Below are positions 34,682 to 41,946 of a DNA stretch of 42,665 nt, one piece after another. Where the stretch lies: assembly GCA_025929075.1 (NCBI GenBank), contig JAICMS010000007.1, positions 1 to 42,665 of the forward strand, given 5' to 3'. This DNA comes from Propionibacteriales bacterium. GTDB taxonomy: Bacteria; Actinomycetota; Actinomycetes; Propionibacteriales; Nocardioidaceae. The notes under the pieces were generated by a model. That model saw only the letters and a list, made by a program, of their open reading frames with translations. It was not told the DNA's origin and made no database searches. A program made the position numbers and the translations under genes. Positions within the stretch are counted from its first letter, which is position 1; every line of letters begins with the position of its first letter.

Positions 34682-34862
34682 CATCGCACTATGGCCACCA
34701 GTAGCACGAGCGCGGGAATCCGCCACGGCGCTGCGTTACAGCCGTTGACCGGCTTGGCGTCTTGTCCGCCAGGGCGGAGGTCAACTGCCGCGGAGAACTG
34801 GCTGGACGACGGGGAAGGGAGGCAGCCGCCTTCTTCCCGCCATCCCAGGGGACGCCGGCACC

Positions 34863-35429
34863 TCAGCCGTGCAGCCGGTATCGGAGCCACACGCTGCCGC
34901 TGGGCGTCGACGTGGCTTCCAGCAGCTCCATCTCCTGCAGCTCGGCCACCGTCGCGAAGAGCCGTGGACCGACTGGATCGAGCACGCGGCCAACGGCTAG
35001 GCACAGCTCGTCGACCAGCCCTTCCCTCAGCAGGGACTGGGCGAGCGTGACGCTTGCGTGGACTCCGATGTCGCCGCTGGGGCGAGCCTTCAGGTCCGAC
35101 ACCACTGCGCGGACCGGCGCTGACACTGCCTCGGCGCCGGCCCAGTCGCCGGTCAGGGGGCTTGAGGTGACGACGTACTTCTTCACGCCGTTGATGAAGT
35201 CGGCGAACGGCTGCTCGTCGGAGGTCGGCCAATAGCGCGACCACTGGTCATATGTGTGGCGGCCGAGCAGCACTGCGTTTTGCCGAGAGATCATCTGCGA
35301 CTCGAGCTCCTCGAGGGCGTGGTCGAAGACGGGTGCGCCGTGCTTCTGGCCGGTCTCCGGGAAGTAGCGATGCGGGTTCTCGGTCGCTCCGTCGAGCGAG
35401 ATGAGGGTGTAGAGCACTATCTGCGACAC
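34863..35429 (-). CDS. Dihydrofolate reductase family protein (RibD C-terminal type)
   Basis: A 188-residue protein of the RibD-C/DHFR-like fold: VLYTLISLDGATENPHRYFP at the start, NAVLLGRHTYDQWSRYWP, KYVVTSSPL, DIGVHASVTLAQSLLREGLVDEL, and the final VGPRLFATV. Stand-alone members are widespread NAD(P)H-binding reductases of unknown substrate; this is not the folate enzyme. The start is the GTG at 35429 with AAAGGG 8 nt upstream. It lies downstream of tRNA-Leu on the same strand. Confidence 0.88.
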   Translation of the reverse strand: MSQIVLYTLISLDGATENPHRYFPETGQKHGAPVFDHALEELESQMISRQNAVLLGRHTYDQWSRYWPTSDEQPFADFINGVKKYVVTSSPLTGDWAGAEAVSAPVRAVVSDLKARPSGDIGVHASVTLAQSLLREGLVDELCLAVGRVLDPVGPRLFATVAELQEMELLEATSTPSGSVWLRYRLHG

Positions 35430-35561
35430 AGTTAAGCCCTTTCGACACGTCCGGCGACAGTGGTCTCTACCCCGACCGCGTCGGGATCCCGCCCCCCCAT
35501 CAGCGAACCACCGGCGACTACGCCGACTGACCGCGGCCGCACCTCGACGCTGAATGTGCTG

Positions 35562-35645
35562 TGCGCGAGGGGGGAGTTGAACCCCCACGCCCTTTCGGGC
35601 ACACGGACCTGAACCGTGCGCGTCTGCCTATTCCGCCACTCGCGC
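35562..35645 (-). tRNA. leuT: tRNA-Leu (CAG)
   Basis: On the minus strand an 84-nt cloverleaf. Acceptor GCGCGAG pairs with CTCGCGC and the discriminator is A. The anticodon loop TTCAGGT gives CAG. A long variable arm (GTGCCCGAAAGGGCGT) is as expected for a class II tRNA, and the T loop is GGTTCAACTC within GGGGG/CCCCC. The CCA end is not encoded. In M. tuberculosis a tRNA-Leu likewise lies next to fhaA, so this is old synteny near the origin. Confidence 0.95.
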
Positions 35646-35752
35646 ATGTCGCCGGGCAAGGACGTGCACGAGAGCGCAGGTCTCCACCACGGCGACGAGC
35701 CAGCCTAACACCGCGGTCGCTCGCGAGGCCCGCCTGGCGAACCGCCGTACGG

Positions 35753-35770
35753 CGACCACGACCGTGGTCG
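35753..35770. repeat. Inverted repeat CGACCACG-AC-CGTGGTCG
   Basis: Perfect 8-bp arms with a 2-nt centre, 4 nt before F4 copy 2. It may be an operator or part of a compound hairpin. It lies in the 574-nt gene-free stretch between tRNA-Leu and fhaA. That stretch otherwise holds F4 copy 2, F2 copy 2 and a probable promoter. Confidence 0.4.
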
Positions 35771-35774
35771 GAAG

Positions 35775-35816
35775 GAATCGACATTGCGGTCGCTCTGGCA
35801 ACCGCAATGTCGATTC
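35775..35816. repeat. F4 hairpin repeat, copy 2
   Basis: GAATCGACATTGCGGT and ACCGCAATGTCGATTC form a perfect 16-bp stem with a 10-nt loop. It is related to the copy at 33984 (14 identical leading bases and matching right arm). Confidence 0.7.
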
Positions 35817-35886
35817 ATCCGCGGCGAACTGACGCCTGCAGGCGCTGGCAGGTGGTGGGGGCCTCGTCACCGTTGGGGCACAGGCA

Positions 35887-35972
35887 AGTCTCCGGGGCAA
35901 CCACCCGGTTTCCGGGGCAGGTTTCCCCCGTTTACGGGGAGCCCGCCCCGTTAACGGGGGAAACACCAGGCG
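35887..35972 (+). repeat. F2 hairpin repeat, copy 2
   Basis: About 85% identical to copy 1 over its length. The stem is longer here: 35921-35939 pairs with 35946-35964 (GTTTCCCCCG...CGGGGGAAAC) with one mismatch. It lies upstream of the fhaA operon, before the probable promoter. Confidence 0.75.
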
Positions 35973-36037
35973 AGCCAGGCCAGCCGAGCGGTGGGCGGCT
36001 GGTGGGCGGGTCCGTGGGGTCTGGGGGGCATTCCGGC

Positions 36038-36043
36038 TACGAT
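36038..36043 (+). promoter_or_regulatory. Putative -10 box of the fhaA-pknB operon
   Basis: TACGAT matches the TAnnnT consensus and lies about 175 nt before the fhaA start, the only good match in the gap. This would leave a long untranslated leader. Confidence 0.35.
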
Positions 36044-36219
36044 CGAGCGCGGGGGCGGCTGCGCGGTCGACGCAGCGGAGACGCCTGACGGATGTGCGTG
36101 CATCCGGCTGGCCCGCCGGGAGGGTGCTGCATCTGGCCCGCCGGAGGGCAGCCCCCTGCACCCACACCGATCCGCCAGCCGAGCCGCTGGCCGACCACGA
36201 ACGAGAGGGCGAGACACGA

Positions 36220-37020
36220 GTGAGCGTGCTCCACCGCTTCGAGCAGCGGCTCGAACTCCTGGTGACCGGCGCCTTCGCCCGGGCCTTCCGTAGTGCGGTG
36301 CAGCCGATGGAGATCGCCGCTGCCCTGCAGCGAGAGGTCGACAACTCCGCCCAGATCCTCAGCCGCGACCGGCGGCTGGCACCCAACTCCTTCGTCATCG
36401 ACCTCTCGCCGACCGACTTCGACCGGCTCTCGGCGTACGGCGACACGCTGTCCAGCGAGCTGGCCACCATGCTGCACGAGCATGCCGACGACGAGAGCTA
36501 CCTCTTCGCCGGCCCCATTCACCTGCATTTCCAACGCGCCGACGACCTCACGACCGGGCGGTTCCGGGTGCGAAGCCACGCTTCGGCGGCGGTCTCGCCG
36601 GCCGTCGGCCAGCCAGCCCCCACCGAGACAGCGGTGCGCCGCGCCCCAGTCGCCCTCGAGATCGACGGCGTCCGTCACCCGATCGAGCCGCCGGGCATCG
36701 TGGTCGGGCGCGGCAGCACGGCCGACCTGCGGATCGACGACCCCGGTGTCTCCCGCCGGCACGCCGAGTTCCGGCTGCAGGACGGCAGCGAGCCGCCGAT
36801 GGTCGGCGTGGTCGATCTCGGCTCGACCAACGGCACGGCGGTCAACGGGCGACGGGTCCAACATGCGGTGGTGGGCGACGGAGCCCTGGTCCAGGTGGGC
36901 AACACCAAGATCGTGGTGCGTACCAATGCGGCGGGCGGTTACGTCGACGAGGTGCCGAGCCGGCGCGCGGCCGGCGGGTCAGGCATGCCCCGCCAGTCGC
37001 CGTACCGACCAGGCGCGTGA
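36220..37020 (+). CDS. fhaA: FhaA, DUF3662 and FHA domain protein
   Basis: A 266-residue adaptor. The N-terminal DUF3662 domain (about 1-115: HRFEQRLELLVTGAFARAF and VQPMEIAAALQREVD) is joined by a linker to a C-terminal FHA domain (about 150-235). The FHA domain has the phosphothreonine-binding GRGSTADLRIDDPGVSRRHA and LGSTNGTAVNG. FhaA binds phosphorylated partners of the PknA/PknB kinases, for example the MviN flippase complex in mycobacteria, and regulates peptidoglycan synthesis. The linker is short compared with mycobacterial FhaA, which is over 500 residues. The GTG at 36220 with GAGAGGGCGAG upstream fits the family start. First gene of the operon. Confidence 0.93.
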   Translation: MSVLHRFEQRLELLVTGAFARAFRSAVQPMEIAAALQREVDNSAQILSRDRRLAPNSFVIDLSPTDFDRLSAYGDTLSSELATMLHEHADDESYLFAGPIHLHFQRADDLTTGRFRVRSHASAAVSPAVGQPAPTETAVRRAPVALEIDGVRHPIEPPGIVVGRGSTADLRIDDPGVSRRHAEFRLQDGSEPPMVGVVDLGSTNGTAVNGRRVQHAVVGDGALVQVGNTKIVVRTNAAGGYVDEVPSRRAAGGSGMPRQSPYRPGA

Positions 37021-37021
37021 C

Positions 37022-37480
37022 GTGTCTGAGCTCACCCTCACCCTCATCAAATTGGGGTTCTTGGCGCTGCTCTGGCTCTTCGTCCTGACGTCGGTGTCGG
37101 TGGTGAAGTCGGACCTTTTCGGCGAGCGCGTCGACACCTCCCGGCCCCGCTCGAGCAAGCCACCGCGGCAGCGCAAGCCACGCCGCGGTGCACCCCGCTC
37201 CCTCGTCATCACCGACGGCGCCAACGCGGGCGAGTCCGTCGAGCTCGCCGGGGAGCCGATCCTGCTCGGGCGCGGCGCCGATGCGACGATCCGGCTCGAC
37301 GACGATTACGTCTCGACCCGGCACGCGCGCTTCGTGCCCAACGGTGACGACTGGTACGTCGAGGACCTGGGCTCGACCAACGGCACCTACATCGGCAACC
37401 AGCGCCTCACTACGCCGATGGCGGTGTCGATCGGCGTCCAGGTCCGGATCGGCAAGACGATCGCCGAGCTGAAGAAGTAG
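37022..37480 (+). CDS. fhaB: FhaB (FipA), membrane-anchored FHA domain protein
   Basis: A 152-residue protein with one N-terminal membrane segment (about 6-25), a basic linker (RPRSSKPPRQRKPRR), and an FHA domain. The FHA domain carries GRGADATIRLDDDYVSTRHA and LGSTNGTYIGNQRL. In mycobacteria FhaB/FipA links PknA phosphorylation to FtsZ and FtsQ at the septum. The GTG at 37022 lies one base after the fhaA stop. Three bases separate it from pstP. Confidence 0.94.
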   Translation: MSELTLTLIKLGFLALLWLFVLTSVSVVKSDLFGERVDTSRPRSSKPPRQRKPRRGAPRSLVITDGANAGESVELAGEPILLGRGADATIRLDDDYVSTRHARFVPNGDDWYVEDLGSTNGTYIGNQRLTTPMAVSIGVQVRIGKTIAELKK

Positions 37481-37483
37481 CCG

Positions 37484-38998
37484 ATGGCGCTTTCGCTACG
37501 GTTCGGTGCGGTCTCCGACATCGGTCGGCGGCGCAGGCGCAACGAGGACTCTGCGTACGCGGGTCCGCACTTCCTCGCCGTCGCCGACGGGATGGGCGGA
37601 GCACCGGCCGGCGACCTCGCGTCAGCGATCACGATCCAGACCTTGCGCCGGCTCGATGGCGCGCCGCCGGAGGACCTGCTGGAGGCACTGGCCGGCGCCA
37701 TCAACCGCGCCAACGACCGGCTCGCGGAGCTGATCGACTCAGACTCCACGGTCGAAGGGATGGGTACGACGGTCACCGCCGCCCTCTTCGACGGCACCCA
37801 TATCGGGGTGGCCCACCTCGGTGACTCGCGGGGCTACCTTTTGCGCGACGGCAACCTGCAGCGGATCAGCGCCGACCACAGCTGGGTTCAGAGCATGGTC
37901 GACGAGGGCCGGATCACCGAGGCGGAGGCGGCGTCCCACACCCACCGCTCGGTACTGCTGCGGGTACTGGATGGTCGCCAGGACAGCGACCCCGACCTGA
38001 CCCTCTACGAAGTCAGCGCCGGCGATCGGATCCTGCTCTGCAGTGACGGTCTGTCGGGCTTCGTCGAGCAGGACCGCATCCAGCGGGTCCTCTCCGTCGG
38101 CGAGGCGAGCGAGGCCGCCGCCGAGCTGACCCGGCTGGCACTCGAGCACGGCAGCACCGACAACGTCACGGTCGTCGTGGGCGATGTGGTCGAAGGCGAC
38201 GCGCCGAAGGCGGCGCCCATCATCGTGGGGGCCGCCGCCGAGGAGCACCGGTCGGCGCTGCGGCGGTTGCGCAACTGGACTCAGCGCGAGGACCCGGGCC
38301 AGCCGGGCGAGATGCTGATGACCGATCCGACGGCCGACCCGGAGGAGCTGCGGTATGCCCCTCGCGAGCCGCGCCACCACACCTGGATCAGGCGGGGTGC
38401 GATCATCGTCGCCGTACTCGCCGTCCTGGCGGCGGCCGGCGTGCTGTCCTACCGATGGACACAGACGCAGTACTTCGTCGGCGCCGACGGCAACCGGGTG
38501 GCGATCTACCAGGGCGTAGAGGCCGAGCTGCCGGGGATGTCGATGCACCACGTCTACGAGCACCAGGGTCTGCGGCTGTCACAGCTGCCGAGCTTCCGCC
38601 GCAGCCAAGTGCTCGACGGGATCTCCGCTGACAGCCTGCCCCAGGCGCGACACATCGTCGCGCAGTTGCGCAGCTTCGCCCGGATCTGCGCGGAGCAGTC
38701 GACCAACCCCTCGACGACGACCCTGCCGACGCAGACTCCCGCGACGACTCCGGGCACCACTGCGACCAGCAGTGCGAGCACGAGTCCGGCCACCACCACC
38801 GGGCGACGCACCACCACCTCACCGACGAAGCCGGGCAGCACCCGCTCCACCGGCCGGCACACCGGTTCGCGATCGACTGGTCCGACGACCCCGTCGGTGA
38901 CGGTCACCGGGCCGTTCACGCCGCCGACGGTGTCCCCGAGCCGGCCCCGACTGCCGGAGGAGTGCGCCGGCGCCACTCCGCGGGGGACGAGCCGATGA
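37484..38998 (+). CDS. pstP: PstP, PP2C-type Ser/Thr protein phosphatase
   Basis: A 504-residue protein that should dephosphorylate the operon's kinase and its targets. The cytoplasmic PP2C domain (1-235) has NED (residue 20), the metal-binding VADGMGG (D35), AHLGDSRGYL, LCSDGLSG and DNVTVVV. A single membrane helix lies at about 304-326, followed by an extracytoplasmic region of about 170 residues ending in a Thr/Pro/Ser-rich tail. Its stop overlaps the rodA start by 4 nt (ATGA). Confidence 0.96.
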   Translation: MALSLRFGAVSDIGRRRRRNEDSAYAGPHFLAVADGMGGAPAGDLASAITIQTLRRLDGAPPEDLLEALAGAINRANDRLAELIDSDSTVEGMGTTVTAALFDGTHIGVAHLGDSRGYLLRDGNLQRISADHSWVQSMVDEGRITEAEAASHTHRSVLLRVLDGRQDSDPDLTLYEVSAGDRILLCSDGLSGFVEQDRIQRVLSVGEASEAAAELTRLALEHGSTDNVTVVVGDVVEGDAPKAAPIIVGAAAEEHRSALRRLRNWTQREDPGQPGEMLMTDPTADPEELRYAPREPRHHTWIRRGAIIVAVLAVLAAAGVLSYRWTQTQYFVGADGNRVAIYQGVEAELPGMSMHHVYEHQGLRLSQLPSFRRSQVLDGISADSLPQARHIVAQLRSFARICAEQSTNPSTTTLPTQTPATTPGTTATSSASTSPATTTGRRTTTSPTKPGSTRSTGRHTGSRSTGPTTPSVTVTGPFTPPTVSPSRPRLPEECAGATPRGTSR

Positions 38999-40395
38999 GC
39001 ATGATCACGGCGGCGCAGGGGCGCTTCGTGTCGACGTTCGTGCCGCGCAAGCGGCGTGGCGTCGAGCTGATGCTGCTCGTGCTGGCGCTGATCCTCGGCG
39101 TCGGCGCCTACGCGTTGGTCGGCATCGGCACCGAGGGCAAGGTGCCGACCGACATCGTGGGCTACGGCTCGGGACTTGTGGTCCTGGCTCTCGTCGCACA
39201 CGTCGCCGTACGGGTGAAGGCACCGTACGCCGACCCGGTGCTGCTGCCCTGCGTGGTCGCCCTCAACGGGCTTGGGCTGGCGATGATCCGGCGGATCGAC
39301 ATCGGCCGGCTCGCGCAGGACCCGCAGAGCCACACGTATGCCACGCAGCAGCTGATCTGGACCGCCATCTCGGTGCTGGGGTTCGTGCTGACGCTGGTCG
39401 TCGTGCGCGACCACAGGCGGCTGCAGGCGTTCACGTTCACGATGGGGCTCGCCGGTGTGGTGCTGCTCCTGCTGCCGCTGGTGCCGCTGCTCGGCGTGAA
39501 CATCAACGGCGCCCGGATCTGGATCTCGCTCGGCTCGCTGTCGTTCCAGCCCGGCGAGGTAGCCAAGATCTGCCTGGCGATCTTCTTCGCCGGCTACCTG
39601 GTGGTCAAGCGGGATGCACTCGCGCTGGCGGGCCGACGCTTCGCGGGCATCGATCTGCCGCGAGGCCGCGACCTCGGGCCGATCGTGCTGATGTGGCTGA
39701 TCAGCCTCGGCATCCTCGTCTTCGAGGACGACCTCGGCTCCTCGCTGCTGTTCTTCGGACTCTTCGTGGTGCTGCTCTATGTCGCCACCGAGCGGGCGAG
39801 CTGGCTGGTCGTCGGCGTCGTACTCTTCGCTGCCGGAGCGTACTTCAGCTACCTCGCGTTCGCACACGTGCAGACCCGCGTGCAGGGCTGGCTCCACCCG
39901 TTCTCCAACCCCGACCTCTACTACCAGATCATCCAGGGACAGTACGGCCTGGCATGGGGCGGCATCCTGGGCCGCGGCTGGGGTCAGGGCAGCCCTCAGT
40001 TGACGCCGTTCGCCTGGAGTGATTTCATCGGCGACTCGCTCGGCGAGGAGCTCGGGCTGACCGGGCTGATGGCGATCATCGTGATCTACGGGCTGATCGT
40101 GGAGCGGGGGCTGCGGACGGCGCTGATCTGCCGTGACCCGTTCGGCAAGCTGCTCGCCGTCGGGCTGGCGATGGCGATGGCGCTGCAGGTCTTCGTCGTA
40201 CTTGGTGGGGTCACCAACCTCATCCCGCTGACCGGCCTGACGACGCCGTTCCTGTCCTATGGGGGCTCGTCGCTACTGGCGAACTGGGCGATGGTGGCGC
40301 TGATCCTGCGCGTCAGCAACCATGCCCGCCAGCCGATGCCCGACCTCAGCCCACCACGCGCCGACGACGACACGCAGGTGATCGGACGCCGATGA
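38995..40395 (+). CDS. rodA: RodA/FtsW/SpoVE family peptidoglycan glycosyltransferase
   Basis: A 466-residue SEDS protein with about 10-12 membrane helices. Typical stretches are SFQPGEVAKICLAIFFAGYL, the large extracytoplasmic loop with YYQIIQGQYGLAWGGILGRGWGQG, DFIGDSLGEELG, and LTGLTTPFLSYGGSSLLANW near the end. It polymerises glycan strands during elongation together with the class B PBP encoded next. The ATG at 38995 overlaps the pstP stop; its own stop overlaps pbpA by 4 nt. Confidence 0.96.
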   Translation: MSMITAAQGRFVSTFVPRKRRGVELMLLVLALILGVGAYALVGIGTEGKVPTDIVGYGSGLVVLALVAHVAVRVKAPYADPVLLPCVVALNGLGLAMIRRIDIGRLAQDPQSHTYATQQLIWTAISVLGFVLTLVVVRDHRRLQAFTFTMGLAGVVLLLLPLVPLLGVNINGARIWISLGSLSFQPGEVAKICLAIFFAGYLVVKRDALALAGRRFAGIDLPRGRDLGPIVLMWLISLGILVFEDDLGSSLLFFGLFVVLLYVATERASWLVVGVVLFAAGAYFSYLAFAHVQTRVQGWLHPFSNPDLYYQIIQGQYGLAWGGILGRGWGQGSPQLTPFAWSDFIGDSLGEELGLTGLMAIIVIYGLIVERGLRTALICRDPFGKLLAVGLAMAMALQVFVVLGGVTNLIPLTGLTTPFLSYGGSSLLANWAMVALILRVSNHARQPMPDLSPPRADDDTQVIGRR

Positions 40396-41849
40396 ACAAG
40401 CCGATCCGCATCCTCGCCGTGTTCTGCCTCGTGCTGTTCGCGTTGCTGCTGTTCAACATCAACTACGTGCAGGTGCTGCAGGCGCAGAGCCTCAACGACC
40501 ATGCCGGAAACAAGCGGGTGCAGGATGCCGAGTGCTCGCGCCAGCGGGGGCCGATCCTCGTCGACGGGCGCACCGTCGCCAAGAGCGTGCCCTCGCACGA
40601 CCGGCTGCACTTCGTCAGGCACTACGACCACCCGCTGCTGTACGCGCAGGCGACGGGCTTCTTCTCCTGCTACTACGGGACCCGAGCCGTCGAGAACTCC
40701 GAGAACTCGATCCTGTCCGGCAGCGACCCGCGACTGTTCGTCAACCGGATCGTCGACCTTGTCGGCAACAACGAGCCGCAGGGCGGCAGCGTCCTGCTGA
40801 CGCTCGACTCCAAGGCGCAGGCCGCCGCGTGGCACGGCCTGCAGGCACTTCCCGGCCAGACCCGCGGCGCCGTCGCCGCGCTCGATCCCAGGACGGGAGC
40901 CATCCTGGCCCTGGCCAGCACGCCGTCGTACGACCCGAACCTGCTCGCCACCCACGACTTCACCAAGGCGCAGGCAGCGTGGAAGCGGTTGACGGCACAC
41001 GGCGCCGACCGGATGCTCGACCGCGCGACGCAGCAGATCTACCCGCCGGGGTCGACGTTCAAGCTGGTCACCGCCGCGACCGCGCTGTCCAACGGCTACA
41101 CGCCGAACTCGATCGTCAAGGGCGGCGCGTCTTTGCCGCTGCCCCAGTCAACCGCTGTGCTGCACAACGAGAACGGCAGCAACTGCGGCGGCAACCAGAT
41201 CACGCTGACCCAGGCGCTGGTGGTCTCCTGCAACGTGTCGTTCGGCGATCTCGGCTTGAGTCTGGGCGCCAAGCGGCTGCAGGCGCAGGCGGAGCGGTTC
41301 GGCTTTAACCAGACCTATCTGAACCAGCTGCCGTTCTCACCCAGCGTCTTCCCCACGAACATCGATGAGCCGCAAACCGCGCTGTCGGCGATTGGTCAGT
41401 ATGACGTCGCGGCGAGCCCGTTGCAGATGGCGATGGTGGCGGCGGGCATCGCCAACGGCGGCGCGGTGATGAAGCCCTACATCGTCGACGAGGTGCGTTC
41501 CCCCGATCTCGCCGTGCTGCAGCGCGCCCAGCCGGAAGTGCTGCACCAGGCGGTGTCGGCGCAGGTCGCCGGCGAGCTGACCCAGATGATGGTGGCTGTG
41601 GTCACCTCCGGGACGGGAACGCCGGCGCAGATCCCTGGGGTCGAGGTGGCCGGCAAGACGGGCACTGCGAACTCCTCGGCGTCGCGGTCGCCGTACGCGT
41701 GGATGGTCACCTTCGCCCCGGCCAACGACCCACAGGTCGCCGTCGCCGTGCTGATCGAGCGCACCGGCGTCAGCCGGGCCGACATCACCGGTGGCGGGCT
41801 CGCCGGTCCGGTGGCGAAGGCAGTCATGGAGGCGGTGCTGAACCGATGA
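40392..41849 (+). CDS. pbpA: PbpA, class B penicillin-binding protein
   Basis: A 485-residue transpeptidase with an N-terminal membrane anchor (about 5-25), a dimerisation region, and a transpeptidase domain. The catalytic motifs are STFK (S221-K224), SCN (279-281) and KTGT (422-425). It crosslinks peptidoglycan with RodA. No PASTA domains. Length is normal for the actinobacterial PbpA. A 97-nt gap with an F3 hairpin separates it from the kinase gene, the only real gap in the operon. Confidence 0.96.
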   Translation: MNKPIRILAVFCLVLFALLLFNINYVQVLQAQSLNDHAGNKRVQDAECSRQRGPILVDGRTVAKSVPSHDRLHFVRHYDHPLLYAQATGFFSCYYGTRAVENSENSILSGSDPRLFVNRIVDLVGNNEPQGGSVLLTLDSKAQAAAWHGLQALPGQTRGAVAALDPRTGAILALASTPSYDPNLLATHDFTKAQAAWKRLTAHGADRMLDRATQQIYPPGSTFKLVTAATALSNGYTPNSIVKGGASLPLPQSTAVLHNENGSNCGGNQITLTQALVVSCNVSFGDLGLSLGAKRLQAQAERFGFNQTYLNQLPFSPSVFPTNIDEPQTALSAIGQYDVAASPLQMAMVAAGIANGGAVMKPYIVDEVRSPDLAVLQRAQPEVLHQAVSAQVAGELTQMMVAVVTSGTGTPAQIPGVEVAGKTGTANSSASRSPYAWMVTFAPANDPQVAVAVLIERTGVSRADITGGGLAGPVAKAVMEAVLNR

Positions 41850-41873
41850 GGCGAACCAACCCACGAGGCCGGC

Positions 41874-41928
41874 GAGGCGTCACTAATGCGCCGACACGCC
41901 GACGAAACCGGTGCGTTATTGGCGTCTC
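41874..41928 (+). ncRNA. F3 structured repeat, copy 3
   Basis: Arms GAGGCGUCACUAAUGCGCC and GGUGCGUUAUUGGCGUCUC pair at 18 of 19 positions, four of them G-U wobbles, which exist only on the transcribed plus strand. The loop is GACACGCCGACGAAACC. It is followed by GGCGGAAGGGGAGG, which serves as the ribosome site of the kinase gene and resembles the sequence after copy 1. It could modulate kinase expression within the operon. Confidence 0.65.
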
Positions 41929-41946
41929 GGCGGAAGGGGAGGCGGG

